A stretch of 64,000 nt of DNA, taken from contig JAYQPE010000004.1 of assembly GCA_038145175.1 (NCBI GenBank), positions 117,800-181,799 on the forward strand. Direction: 5' to 3'. This document shows, in pieces, positions 41,885 through 50,285 of the stretch. A program made the translations under genes and the position numbers. This DNA comes from ATZT02 sp038145175. Its GTDB lineage: Bacteria > Actinomycetota > Actinomycetes > S36-B12 > UBA5976. Positions within the stretch are counted from its first letter, which is position 1; each line of letters begins with the position of its first letter. The notes below the pieces were generated by a model. That model did no database searches and was not told the DNA's origin. It was given only the letters and a program-made list of their open reading frames with translations.

Positions 41885-42276
41885 ACCGGAACTGAAGTTC
41901 CTATGAAAAACCCAATACCAAAAGCAGCAAGTCCTGCCCCAAAAGTAAATGCGGCGTATCCAAAAGTTGTAGTCCAGTTTCTTTTTTCAGTGTTCTCATG
42001 CATTTCTAAAGCAAGAGTTGAAAAAGTAGATAAAGATCCTGCAAAACCAACAGTTAAAAATGGTTGAAACCAGGATTGCCAACCTTGCATGGCAAAAAAG
42101 GCGTCAGAAAATAAAGCGGTTATAAGACCTAGAACAAATGAAGCAATGATATTTGATGGAAGTGATCCCATCGATATTTTTGAATTTTTTGTAATAAATC
42201 TGAAGCGATAACGAAGCATTGCACCAAATGCACCTCCGATTGCAACAGCAAACAATGTTGAAACAGTCTCGTTCAT
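41881..42276 (-). CDS. crcB: CrcB/FluC fluoride channel subunit 1
   Basis: 131 residues, four membrane helices. IGGAFGAMLRYRFRF at the start and FLTVGFAGSLSTFSTLALE (G-F-x-G-x-x-S-T-F-S-T) mark CrcB/Fluc. The protein forms a dual-topology dimer exporting fluoride. Its start overlaps the stop of the second crcB by four bases. Two subunits in tandem are common in actinobacteria, where each takes a fixed orientation. Confidence 0.95.
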   Translation of the reverse strand: MNETVSTLFAVAIGGAFGAMLRYRFRFITKNSKISMGSLPSNIIASFVLGLITALFSDAFFAMQGWQSWFQPFLTVGFAGSLSTFSTLALEMHENTEKRNWTTTFGYAAFTFGAGLAAFGIGFFIGTSVPV

Positions 42277-42668
42277 TTGTTACTTCTTTGCTTAGATTTT
42301 TTCAACGCATAACTTGTAGCTATATAACAAGCAACAAAAGTTATAAAGACATATGAAAAGGCATAAATCCAATTTTGTGATTGAAGTTGCCAAGTAGTTT
42401 CTAAAATAAAAGTAGAAAAAGTTGTAAAGCCACCTAAAACCCCAACTACCCAAAAATGCCAAACATCTAAGGAATGTTTTCTATGACCGGCAATCCAACC
42501 AATTAATAAACAACCCAAGATATTAATTAATAAAGTTGGCCAGGCAAACCCTTCTTTTCCTAAGGGTAAAAGAGCTAATGAATCATCTAATCGAATTGAA
42601 ATCATCCAACGCACAACACTTCCAATCGCACCGCCAAGTGCAATTAAAAGATATGGGGGAAAGTGCAT
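42273..42668 (-). CDS. crcB: CrcB/FluC fluoride channel subunit 2
   Basis: 131 residues from ATG 42668; the longer frame reaches 42734 but lies across the fmdB promoter. LIALGGAIGSVVRWMIS and VGVLGGFTTFSTFILET are the paired CrcB motifs. The C-terminal tail is more basic than that of subunit 1, consistent with opposite orientation under the positive-inside rule. No fluoride riboswitch was identified upstream. Confidence 0.93.
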   Translation of the reverse strand: MHFPPYLLIALGGAIGSVVRWMISIRLDDSLALLPLGKEGFAWPTLLINILGCLLIGWIAGHRKHSLDVWHFWVVGVLGGFTTFSTFILETTWQLQSQNWIYAFSYVFITFVACYIATSYALKKSKQRSNK

Positions 42669-42726
42669 ATATATAAATAGTAAGTCCAAGATGCTTATAA
42701 GTTGAGTAATTGGCACAATATGTTCT

Positions 42727-43014
42727 ATGCCCACTTATCAATATGCATGTACAGATTGTGAACATGAATTTGAAGTTGTGCAATCTTTTTCTGATGCTGC
42801 AATTTCCAAATGTGAAGAATGTGGTGGCGAAGTTAGAAAGAAGTTTGGTGCTGTAGGAGTTGTTTTTAAAGGCTCGGGGTTTTATAGAACAGATTCCAGA
42901 GAAAAGAAAAAACCTGAAACAAAGCCTAAAAAAGATGAAAAAGCTAAAGATGCTCCTAAGAAAGATACCCCTAAGGCTGAGAAAAAAGCCACAAAAACAA
43001 AAACTGACAAATAG
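42727..43014 (+). CDS. FmdB-family zinc-ribbon protein (Ruc-like)
   Basis: 95 residues. PTYQYACTDCEHEFE and CEECGG give four Cys (8, 11, 29, 32) for one zinc. GVVFKGSGFYRTD follows, and then about 40 residues of Lys/Glu/Asp/Pro that look disordered. In Mycobacterium the neighbour of the formyl-THF ligase is Rv0991c (Ruc), a redox-regulated chaperone of this domain plan: zinc ribbon plus disordered tail. By synteny the same role is plausible here. Confidence 0.9.
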   Translation: MPTYQYACTDCEHEFEVVQSFSDAAISKCEECGGEVRKKFGAVGVVFKGSGFYRTDSREKKKPETKPKKDEKAKDAPKKDTPKAEKKATKTKTDK

Positions 43015-43023
43015 TTATCCACA
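43015..43023 (+). other. consensus DnaA box
   Basis: TTATCCACA, a perfect 9-mer, directly after the fmdB stop codon. It is single and is not accompanied by dnaA/dnaN or a box cluster. It may be a lone DnaA titration site or chance. Confidence 0.4.
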
Positions 43024-43074
43024 GTTTAATTTATAAGCCCGACCTGATTTATTTAAATCATTTATTTTTGAATA

Positions 43075-43689
43075 ATGAAAAAATTAGAAGTAAACATAAC
43101 AAAAAAAGATCTATTCACACTATTTAAGATTTATCGAAAAACTATTGCTTATTGTCTCTTAGCAATAGTTATTTACTCACTGGTTGACAAAGTTGCAAAT
43201 AATTTTGCTACCCGTGAAACAATTGTGGCAAATAGAGACCTGTCTAGTGGCACAGTTTTAAGTAGTAATGATTTAAAAATTATTCGAATTCCAATTTCAG
43301 GAATTGCGCCAAATAGTTTAATAAGTGAAGAAATTGTGGGCAAAATGTTAACTTCAAATATTTCTGCTAATGAACAACTAACTTCCTCAAGACTTATCTC
43401 AAGTGGTCAAAATGATAAAAATCAAAGAATTGTTGGAGTTCGAATAAATGATTCAGAAATTGCCTCAATTTTAAAACCTGGTGCAATTGTTGATGTTGTA
43501 AAACTTAATAATTCTCAAGGTATTTTTGGTGGGTTAATAGCCCAAAAAGTTATGGTCGTTGCTTTGGCTGAAAAGAAGTCTTCTTTTGGTGCAAATGCTG
43601 GTTTGGTTGTTTTAGTGAGCACTTCAACAAAAGATGCATTAGAACTTGCAATTAATTCAGGAGAAAAACTAACTGTTTTAATGCACTAA
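43075..43689 (+). CDS. SAF-domain membrane protein (CpaB/RcpC-like)
   Basis: 204 residues: a cytoplasmic Lys-rich lead, one membrane helix (about 19-39), then a SAF domain (ETIVANRDLSSGTVLSSNDLKIIRIP and GKMLTSNISANEQLTSSRL) and a C-terminal RcpC-like part ending in VLVSTSTKDALELA. SAF proteins of this kind assemble Flp/Tad pili, but no tad genes are in the window. In actinobacteria such a gene stands alone beside fmdB; function unproven. Confidence 0.85.
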   Translation: MKKLEVNITKKDLFTLFKIYRKTIAYCLLAIVIYSLVDKVANNFATRETIVANRDLSSGTVLSSNDLKIIRIPISGIAPNSLISEEIVGKMLTSNISANEQLTSSRLISSGQNDKNQRIVGVRINDSEIASILKPGAIVDVVKLNNSQGIFGGLIAQKVMVVALAEKKSSFGANAGLVVLVSTSTKDALELAINSGEKLTVLMH

Positions 43690-43732
43690 ATTAAATTACT
43701 TTTATTAAATCAATTAGGCTAGAAATTACTTC

Positions 43733-43805
43733 GCCCTCGTAGCTCAACGGATAGAGCGACTGCGTCCTAAGCAATAGGTTGGGGGTTCAATTCCCTCCGA
43801 GGGCA
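43733..43805 (+). tRNA. tRNA-Arg (CCU)
   Basis: A 73-base cloverleaf: acceptor GCCCTCG/CGAGGGC, D stem GCTC/GAGC, loop GTCCTAA giving anticodon CCU, variable loop AGGTT, T arm GGGGG-TTCAATT-CCCTC. The anticodon stem ACTGC/GCAAT has one C-A mismatch. Discriminator A; CCA not encoded. It reads AGG, a codon used in this AT-rich genome. Confidence 0.9.
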
Positions 43806-43848
43806 CATACACACTATTTAAATAACGCACTTTTATCATTTAGAAGAC

Positions 43849-43854
43849 TAAAGT
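43849..43854 (+). promoter_or_regulatory. leaderless -10 for the mgtC-like gene
   Basis: TAAAGT stands seven bases before ATG 43862, and no ribosome site is visible. It lies shortly downstream of the tRNA-Arg gene. Confidence 0.45.
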
Positions 43855-43861
43855 TAAACGC

Positions 43862-44320
43862 ATGTTTGATTTGGCAATGATTGATCCGTGGCAACAATTA
43901 ACTGTAATTTTTAATACAATTCTTGCTGCAATTCTTGGTTCAATTATTGGATACGAAAGAGATCGGGCAGGAAAATCTGCAGGTCCAAGAACTATGGCTT
44001 TAGTTGCAGCTGCAGCTGCAATAGTTGTTTCCATGGGAGAAATTGTTGGACTAAATGCACAATTTGGTGATCCAACTAGATCAATGCATGCAATCATGAC
44101 TGGCATTGGTTTTCTTGGTGCTGGTTTAATTTTTTCTAATCAAGCAAAAGGAATTAAAGGTGTAACAACTGCTGCAACTGTTTTTGCAACAGCAGCAATG
44201 GGTTGCGGAGTTGGTTTAGGTTTTCAATTAGCAGCAGCAGCTATGACACTTGTGGTAATTGCAATTTTAAGATCAACCCAAGTTTTAGAAAGAACACTTC
44301 ATTCTGGAAGTGATGATTAA
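43862..44320 (+). CDS. MgtC/SapB-family membrane protein
   Basis: 152 residues, four membrane helices. GSIIGYERDRAGKSAGPRTMALVAAAAAIV, then MTGIGFLGAGLIFSNQAKGIKGVTTAATVFATAAMGCGVGLG, is the MgtC core with the Arg/Asp/Gly residues of the family. It lacks the C-terminal ACT-like domain of virulence-type MgtC. The family affects membrane potential and ATP/magnesium balance. It converges on the NlpC gene with a four-base overlap. Confidence 0.9.
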   Translation: MFDLAMIDPWQQLTVIFNTILAAILGSIIGYERDRAGKSAGPRTMALVAAAAAIVVSMGEIVGLNAQFGDPTRSMHAIMTGIGFLGAGLIFSNQAKGIKGVTTAATVFATAAMGCGVGLGFQLAAAAMTLVVIAILRSTQVLERTLHSGSDD

Positions 44321-45102
44321 GAGTTGTAATCAACTCTTCCATAACTTACTCTTTTTGCATAAATATTTGTTTTAGCAAGTCTTAAGCCAGGACGTCTGGC
44401 ATGCCAAATCTTTCCTTTACCTGCATAAATTGCAACGTGATAAACAGTTCCTTTTTTATTATGAAAGAAAACTAAATCTCCAACTTTTAATTCATCTCTA
44501 CTTATTTTTGGAGTTTCTCTTCTCATATCTCTGGAAGTTCTGCCAAAAGTTACCCCAACTGGTTTCATGGCCCATAACACAAAACCTGAACAATCAAATC
44601 CATTAGTTGTTGTGCCACCGCGTCTATAACGAGCTCCTTTAACACTTGCAGCTCTATCTAAAACAACTGCAACTTTCTTTGCTCTTTCTTCATCTAAACC
44701 TTCACTAATTAATTCATCTGGATTGACTTCTTTGACTGTCTCTTCTTCAATTACTCCTTCTTCTTTTACAGGAGTATTACTTTCTTCTCTATTTATTGCT
44801 TCAAAAATTGCTTTCCATCCAAGTGGTCCTAAAACGGTGCCATCATCAGTGTCGCCTTGAACTTCATAAAATTCTGCAATTGCAGCAGTTGTGGCAGGTC
44901 CATATTTTCCATTTGCTACAGGAATTGGATAACCAAGTTTGATTAAAGCTTTCTGAACTTTTTTAACAGAGTCATTTTCAACACCACGGGTTAATTTTTC
45001 AATACCTGGATAATCAGGAATTTCATCAGCAAATGAAGGCATTGAATAGCCAGTTGTAATTAATAGTGTGGCCAATGTTGAGATCAATATTTTCTTTAAC
45101 AC
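44317..45102 (-). CDS. NlpC/P60 cell-wall hydrolase with PG-binding domain
   Basis: 261 residues. A Sec signal (cleavage near SFA-DE, residue 25/26) precedes a PG_binding_1 domain (DSVKKVQKALIKLGYPI...YGPATTAAIAEF), an acidic linker (105-135), and an NlpC/P60 domain with catalytic C171 (NGFDCSGFV), H222 (VYHVAIYAG) and H234 (IWHARRPG). It cuts peptidoglycan peptides outside the cell. Likely role is septal or wall turnover. Confidence 0.94.
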   Translation of the reverse strand: MLKKILISTLATLLITTGYSMPSFADEIPDYPGIEKLTRGVENDSVKKVQKALIKLGYPIPVANGKYGPATTAAIAEFYEVQGDTDDGTVLGPLGWKAIFEAINREESNTPVKEEGVIEEETVKEVNPDELISEGLDEERAKKVAVVLDRAASVKGARYRRGGTTTNGFDCSGFVLWAMKPVGVTFGRTSRDMRRETPKISRDELKVGDLVFFHNKKGTVYHVAIYAGKGKIWHARRPGLRLAKTNIYAKRVSYGRVDYNS

Positions 45103-45220
45103 CGTTCCAAAATAACACAGGAATTTTCAAGCCTTGCTGCAATTTTTTCTATTTGTGGGAAGAATTTATTGATCTTTTGTGCTTAAAGTGACATATGTCT
45201 CCTCAAGTTATTCATAATGC

Positions 45221-45245
45221 ATTTCAATTTGTGCTTGATTGAAAT
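45221..45245 (+). promoter_or_regulatory. inverted repeat before the membrane gene at 45249
   Basis: ATTTCAAT and ATTGAAAT form eight-base arms around a nine-base loop, ending three bases before the ATG. It could be an operator or a hairpin that hides the start. AT-rich, so chance is a real possibility. Confidence 0.35.
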
Positions 45246-45248
45246 AGC

Positions 45249-45614
45249 ATGAATTTTGTGAAAATTGATAAATCTCAAATCAGTCACGCACTATATATAT
45301 GCATCATTCCTATGGTTTCCTCTCTTTATATAGGTGAACTTCTTACTTTTCTTTTCGTCTTTTCACTTGTTTATGCTTTTTATAAACAACCTAAAAAGAT
45401 TTCTCAAATCTGGTTAACTTCTGTCTTTTTACTTTGGATTGTTTATGGTTTAGCAGGACTAATTGGCTTAATTCCTTTAGCTGGTGAAGAAGGAAGTGGT
45501 GAAACCATTTGGTCATTTGGATTTGAGTCTTTTATCTTTATGTTCTTTTTAGTGTTAATTCCAACCTTTATCGGTCGTTTAATCGGCAAAAGGTTTAAAA
45601 AAGTTAGAAAATAA
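45249..45614 (+). CDS. small membrane protein, unknown
   Basis: 121 residues with three or four membrane helices: SHALYICIIPMVSSLYIGELL, FVFSLVYAFY, VFLLWIVYGLAGLIGLI, and FESFIFMFFLVLIPTFIG. The loop AGEEGSGETIW is acidic, and the tail basic (KRFKKVRK). I recognise no family. No Shine-Dalgarno precedes the ATG; an inverted repeat does. It is followed 38 bases later by the photolyase gene. Confidence 0.65.
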   Translation: MNFVKIDKSQISHALYICIIPMVSSLYIGELLTFLFVFSLVYAFYKQPKKISQIWLTSVFLLWIVYGLAGLIGLIPLAGEEGSGETIWSFGFESFIFMFFLVLIPTFIGRLIGKRFKKVRK

Positions 45615-45640
45615 AAGTAGTCAAGATTAGGTTTGGCAAC

Positions 45641-45646
45641 TAATCT
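45641..45646 (+). promoter_or_regulatory. leaderless -10 for the CPD photolyase gene
   Basis: TAATCT stands six bases before ATG 45653 without a ribosome site. Confidence 0.5.
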
Positions 45647-45652
45647 GTACTC

Positions 45653-47044
45653 ATGCCTAGTGTGATGTGGTTTAGAAGAGATCTTCGACTTAATGACCAT
45701 CCGGCTTTAAATGCGGCAATAGATAGCGCTTTTGAAGATGGCGATAAAAACGTGGTAGCACTATTCAATATTGATCCCAAAGTATTTGATGATGCAGGAA
45801 ATCCTTTAAAGGCTTATCAAGATGCTTCTTTAAAATCATTAGATGAATCTTTAAACAACAATTTACTAATAAGACATGGGGATCCAAAAAAAGTAATAGT
45901 TGAAGTAGCAATTGCTGCAAAAGCTAAAACTGTTCATATCTCAGAAGATTTTGAACCATATGGTCGAAAAAGAGATATTGAAGTTGAAAAAGAATTAGCA
46001 AAAAATGGCATAAAACTAATTAGAACAGGTTCTGCATATGCAGTAGCACCTTTTAGAGTCACTAAAGATGATGGAACTCCTTATCGAGTTTTTACTCCTT
46101 TCTATAAATCTTGGCTAAATCATGGTTGGAGAAAACCAGCACCTAAATTTAAAAAAGAACCAAATTGGATAAAACCATTAAAAAATGAAGGAAGACCAAA
46201 AGTAACAAGTGAAATAGAAATTCCTAAAGCTGGAGAAAAAAATGCTTTAGATTTATTTACTAAATTTTTAAAATCAGGAATTAAGGGATATGACCAAAAT
46301 AGAAATAGACCAGATCTAGAAGGCACTTCTAAATTAAGTATTCCTTTAAGGTTTGGTGAAATTCATCCCCGCACAATATTGATGGAATTAAATGATTCAA
46401 AAGATCATGACACTTTTAGAAAAGAAATCTGTTGGCGTGAATTTTATGCAGAAGTTTTAGCAACTGCTCCAGAAAGTGAAACTAAATCTCTAGATCAAAA
46501 ATGGGAATTAATGGGTTGGGATTTAGAAAAAGATTACAAGCAAAAACTTAAAATCTGGCAAGAAGGAAAAACAGGTTTTCCTTTAGTTGATGCTGGCATG
46601 AGACAACTAAAAGAATCTGGTTGGATGCATAATCGAGTTCGAATGGTTGTGGCATCTTTTTTGGTTAAAGATTTACATATTCACTGGCGACATGGTGCCG
46701 AATGGTTTATGAAAAATTTACTTGATGGAGATATCGCGAGCAACTCTCACGGTTGGCAATGGACTGCAGGTTGTGGCACAGATGCATCTCCTTATTACCG
46801 AATTTTTAATCCCATGATGCAAGCAGAAAAGTTTGATCCAAATGCTGATTATGTTCGTAAATGGATTCCAGAATTAAGACATCTAAAAGGTATTAGTGCT
46901 CATACTCCTTGGGATCAACCTGATGGCTATAAACATGGTTATCCAAAAAGAATGGTTGATCATCAAATAGAACGTGATGAAACTTTAAGAAGATATAAAG
47001 CAAGTAAGGGAGAAAAAGTTATTAAGGAGAAATTCTCTCGATAA
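45653..47044 (+). CDS. phr: class I CPD photolyase
   Basis: 463 residues. The N-terminal antenna domain starts VMWFRRDLRLNDHPAL. The FAD domain contains ICWREFYAEVLA, GFPLVDAGMRQLKESGWMHNRVRMVVASFL, and DGDIASNSHGWQWTAGCGTDASPYYRIFNP, all typical. Length and order match light-driven cyclobutane dimer repair enzymes. It overlaps the convergent pdxH by 23 bases. A second photolyase of another class lies at 53478. Confidence 0.95.
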   Translation: MPSVMWFRRDLRLNDHPALNAAIDSAFEDGDKNVVALFNIDPKVFDDAGNPLKAYQDASLKSLDESLNNNLLIRHGDPKKVIVEVAIAAKAKTVHISEDFEPYGRKRDIEVEKELAKNGIKLIRTGSAYAVAPFRVTKDDGTPYRVFTPFYKSWLNHGWRKPAPKFKKEPNWIKPLKNEGRPKVTSEIEIPKAGEKNALDLFTKFLKSGIKGYDQNRNRPDLEGTSKLSIPLRFGEIHPRTILMELNDSKDHDTFRKEICWREFYAEVLATAPESETKSLDQKWELMGWDLEKDYKQKLKIWQEGKTGFPLVDAGMRQLKESGWMHNRVRMVVASFLVKDLHIHWRHGAEWFMKNLLDGDIASNSHGWQWTAGCGTDASPYYRIFNPMMQAEKFDPNADYVRKWIPELRHLKGISAHTPWDQPDGYKHGYPKRMVDHQIERDETLRRYKASKGEKVIKEKFSR

Positions 47045-47669
47045 CCCATCCAGAGTTATTTATGGTGTATCTAATTCGATCATGCAATCTTGAAGGTCTA
47101 CCTTGCCAAAACTCAATACTATTTACACTTACTAAATAACCACCCCAATGTTTTGGCATTGGTACTTCATCTGGATATTGCTTCATAAATTCAGAAACTT
47201 TCTTTTCTAATTCTTCTCGAGATTTAATAACTTCTGATTGATTACTTACCCAAGCACTAATTTTTGAACCATAAGGCCTAGTTTTGAAATAATCTTTTGA
47301 ATCCTCTTCACTTATTTCACTAGCTGTTCCTTTAATAATTACTTGCCTGTGTAAATCAATCCAAGAAAATAACAGAGTACAAAATGGATTTGCTTTTAAA
47401 TCTTTTGCTTTATCTGAATTTTTGTTTGTAAAGAAAATAAATCCATTTTCATCAAATGATTTTAATAAAACATTTCTTAAACCAGGTTGGCCATCTTTAT
47501 TACTTGTAGCTAACACCATTGCATTTGGTTCAGATATTTGTTTAGCAATTGCTTCATTCATCCAAGTTTGAAATTGTTTAAAGGGGTTGTTAGATATGTC
47601 ACTTTCATTTAAATCGCCTTGCTCGTAAGAGATTCTTAAAGATTCAAACCAATCTTTGGAAGTTGACAT
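47022..47669 (-). CDS. pdxH: pyridoxamine 5'-phosphate oxidase
   Basis: 215 residues. Motifs: PNAMVLATSNKDGQPGLRNVLLKSFDENGFIFFTN, YGSKISAWVSNQSEVI, PKHWGGYLV, and the C-terminal FWQGRPSRLHDRIRY. It oxidises pyridoxamine or pyridoxine phosphate to PLP with FMN. The neighbouring SerC needs PLP, but they lie on different strands. It diverges from the citrate synthase gene. Confidence 0.96.
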   Translation of the reverse strand: MSTSKDWFESLRISYEQGDLNESDISNNPFKQFQTWMNEAIAKQISEPNAMVLATSNKDGQPGLRNVLLKSFDENGFIFFTNKNSDKAKDLKANPFCTLLFSWIDLHRQVIIKGTASEISEEDSKDYFKTRPYGSKISAWVSNQSEVIKSREELEKKVSEFMKQYPDEVPMPKHWGGYLVSVNSIEFWQGRPSRLHDRIRYTINNSGWVIERISP

Positions 47670-47743
47670 AACCCGATTCCACCATGTGGAATTGATTAAG
47701 CAAAGATAGACTCACAAGATTTCTTCAACCAGAAAGGCAAACG

Positions 47744-48850
47744 ATGCCAGATTTCGTGCCAGGTCTGGAAGGAATTGTTGCTTTTGAAACCACAATCGCT
47801 GAACCAGATCGCGAAGGTGGAGCTCTTAGATATCGCGGTGTAGATATTGAAGATCTTGTTGGCAGAGTTAGTTTTGGTCCTGTTTGGGGACTTTTAGTTG
47901 ACGATAATTTTTCTCCAGGTTTACCAATTCCAGATCCTCACCAAATTCCAATTAGAACTGGTGACACCAGAGTTGATATTCAAAGTTCAGTTGCTCAACT
48001 TGGGGCACGTTGGAAACTAAAACCTATTTTAGATATTGATCATGTTCAAGTTAGAGAAGATTTATCAAGAGTTACCGCAACCGCATTAATGTATGTTGCT
48101 CAATCTGCTCGCGGTGAGCAAACTCCAGTTTCAGAGGATCACATTGCTAAATCTTCAACTTCAGTTGAAAGATTTATGAAACGTTGGCGTGGAGAACCAG
48201 ATCCAAAACATATAAAAGCAGTTGATGCTTATTTTGTTTCTGCAGCAGAACATGGCATGAATGCTTCAACTTTCACAGCAAGAGTTATAGCTTCAACTGG
48301 AGCAGATGTTGCAGCTTCTATTTCAGGTGCAATTGGTGCAATGAGTGGACCATTACATGGTGGTGCCCCAAGTCGAGTGCTGCACATGATTGAAGAAATA
48401 GAAAAAGGTGTTGATCCAGAAACTTATGTGAAGCGTTTACTTGACTCTAAAGAAAGATTAATGGGCTTTGGTCACAGAGTTTATAGAGCACAAGATCCAA
48501 GAGCAAAAGTTTTAAGAAGAACTGCAAAAGAATTAGGTGCTCCTCGTTATGAAATTGCTGAAGCTTTAGAAAAAGCTGCGTTAAAAGAATTACATGAAAG
48601 ACATCCTGAAAGAGTTTTAGAAACAAATGTTGAATTCTGGGCTGCAATTGTTTTAGATTATGCCCAAGTTCCTGCACACTTATTTACTTCAATGTTTACT
48701 TGTGCTCGTTTAGCAGGTTGGTCTGCTCATATTTTGGAGCAAAAAAATACCGGTAAATTAGTTAGACCTTCTGCTACTTACATCGGTAAAGGTCCAAGAA
48801 GTGCAGATTCTGTTGCAGGTTTTTCAGACAAAATAAAACCTTCTTACTAA
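47744..48850 (+). CDS. citrate synthase (short, CitA/type 2-like)
   Basis: 368 residues, the short form lacking the N-terminal NADH-responsive part. GALRYRGVDIEDL, SGPLHGGAPSRVL with catalytic His, GFGHRVYRAQDPRAKVLR with second His, and the C-terminal GWSAHILEQ are present. It condenses acetyl-CoA with oxaloacetate; 2-methylcitrate activity cannot be excluded. AAAGG precedes the ATG by six bases. serC follows by two bases. Confidence 0.93.
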   Translation: MPDFVPGLEGIVAFETTIAEPDREGGALRYRGVDIEDLVGRVSFGPVWGLLVDDNFSPGLPIPDPHQIPIRTGDTRVDIQSSVAQLGARWKLKPILDIDHVQVREDLSRVTATALMYVAQSARGEQTPVSEDHIAKSSTSVERFMKRWRGEPDPKHIKAVDAYFVSAAEHGMNASTFTARVIASTGADVAASISGAIGAMSGPLHGGAPSRVLHMIEEIEKGVDPETYVKRLLDSKERLMGFGHRVYRAQDPRAKVLRRTAKELGAPRYEIAEALEKAALKELHERHPERVLETNVEFWAAIVLDYAQVPAHLFTSMFTCARLAGWSAHILEQKNTGKLVRPSATYIGKGPRSADSVAGFSDKIKPSY

Positions 48851-48852
48851 AC

Positions 48853-49971
48853 ATGTCAGAAATTCCAAATATTGTAATTCCTGAAAATTTAAAACCAAAA
48901 GATTTAAGATTTGGTTCGGGTCCAAGTAAAATTAGAGCAACTCAATTAGCAGCACTTGTTGCCTCAAATCCTTCCTATTTAGGCACAAGTCATCGACAAA
49001 AAACTGTTAGAGATGTTGTGAAATCTTTAAGAGAAGGTTTACATAAATTATTTAATTTGCCTGATGGTTATGAAGTTTTAATTGGAAATGGTGGCACGAC
49101 TGCATTTTGGGATGCAGCAATTTTTTGCTTAATAAAAGAGAATGGACAGTTTTTATCATTTGGTGAATTTAGTAATAAATTTGCACAAGGAGCCAAAAAT
49201 ACACCTTTTTTAAAAAATGTTGACATCATAAAATCAGAACCAGGTGATGCTCCAGATTACGCACCTAATTCTAGTTTTGATGTTTATGCCACAGCCCATA
49301 ATGAAACAAGTACAGGTGTAATGAAGGAAGTTAAAAGACCTAAAGCTGAAGGTTTACATTTAATTGATGCAACTTCTGCTGCAGGTGGAGCAATGGTTGA
49401 TCCTAAAGAATTTGATGCTTACTATTTTGGTCCACAAAAATCTTTTGGTTCAGACGGTGGATTATTTGTAGCAATTTTAAGTCCTGCAGCAATTTCTAGA
49501 ATTGAAGAAATTAAAAAAACCAATAGGTGGCAACCACCATTCTTAGATCTATCAATAACTTTAGAAAATTCAAGATTAAATCAGACTTATAACACTCCAG
49601 CACTTGCCACAATTCATATGTTTGAAAATCAAGTTGCTTGGTTTAATGAAAATGGTGGTCTTGCTTGGTCAAGTAATAAATCAAAAACATCTGCAGAATT
49701 TCTCTATAATTGGGCTGAATCAAGAGACTTTGCCAAACCTTTTGTTGACAAGAAAGAATTAAGATCAAGTGTTGTAGCAACAATTGATTTCATTGATTCC
49801 ATAGATGCTTTACAAATTTCAGCAATACTTCGTGCAAATGGAATTGTTGATACAGATTCATATAGAAAAATTGGAAAAAATCAAATCAGAGTTGGTGTTT
49901 TTCCATCTGTTGAATTAAGTGATGTTGAAGCATTAACTAATTGCATAGATTACATAGTAGAAAAACTTTAG
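48853..49971 (+). CDS. serC: phosphoserine aminotransferase
   Basis: 372 residues of the archaeal/actinobacterial SerC type. LRFGSGPSKIRATQ, YLGTSHRQKTVRDVV, IGNGGTTAFWDA, and AHNETSTGV are present, and YFGPQKSFGSDGG holds the PLP-binding Lys. It makes phosphoserine for serine and hence glycine and one-carbon units. Starts two bases after citrate synthase, as in many actinobacteria. Confidence 0.95.
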   Translation: MSEIPNIVIPENLKPKDLRFGSGPSKIRATQLAALVASNPSYLGTSHRQKTVRDVVKSLREGLHKLFNLPDGYEVLIGNGGTTAFWDAAIFCLIKENGQFLSFGEFSNKFAQGAKNTPFLKNVDIIKSEPGDAPDYAPNSSFDVYATAHNETSTGVMKEVKRPKAEGLHLIDATSAAGGAMVDPKEFDAYYFGPQKSFGSDGGLFVAILSPAAISRIEEIKKTNRWQPPFLDLSITLENSRLNQTYNTPALATIHMFENQVAWFNENGGLAWSSNKSKTSAEFLYNWAESRDFAKPFVDKKELRSSVVATIDFIDSIDALQISAILRANGIVDTDSYRKIGKNQIRVGVFPSVELSDVEALTNCIDYIVEKL

Positions 49972-49999
49972 TTCTAATAAAAATATACCAAATAAGGTA

Positions 50000-50027
50000 T
50001 TGAAAATTTTATAAAAACCATTAAGGT
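50000..50027 (+). promoter_or_regulatory. promoter of the XRE regulator gene
   Basis: TTGAAA (50000-50005) and TAAGGT (50022-50027) are 16 bases apart, and the GTG start follows the -10 by six bases. This is the clearest two-element leaderless promoter in the window. Confidence 0.6.
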
Positions 50028-50033
50028 ACGCCC

Positions 50034-50285
50034 GTGATATACCTTGATGCGGAAATCCAACAACGTCGCATTGCGTTTGGTAAATCTATGAAAAAAATTC
50101 GCATCCAAGCAAAAATAAGTCAAGAAAGATTAGCTGAAGTCGCAGGTTTAGATCGTAAAACGATTTCTCGAATAGAAAATGGTCATCTCTCCCCTTCTCT
50201 AGATAACTTATGGGCTATCGCTGATGCATTAGACATGCAAGCCTATGAATTACTTTTGCCCATGGCAAGAAAAGACTCTAAATAA
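50034..50285 (+). CDS. small XRE-type HTH regulator
   Basis: 83 residues from a leaderless GTG. One HTH_XRE domain (about 11-68): FGKSMKKIRIQAKISQERLAEVAGLD, RKTISRIENGHLSPSLDNLWAIADAL. No effector domain. It could be a local repressor or an antitoxin-like regulator, but no toxin lies beside it. The preceding and following genes are housekeeping and stress-related respectively. Confidence 0.92.
   Translation: MIYLDAEIQQRRIAFGKSMKKIRIQAKISQERLAEVAGLDRKTISRIENGHLSPSLDNLWAIADALDMQAYELLLPMARKDSK

Noticed and set aside
42669..42726. Fluoride riboswitch before crcB
   Set aside because: The 58-base gap to fmdB is too short, and I see no such pseudoknot pattern.
43015..43023. Replication origin
   Set aside because: A single DnaA box without dnaA, dnaN or a box cluster is not enough to call oriC.
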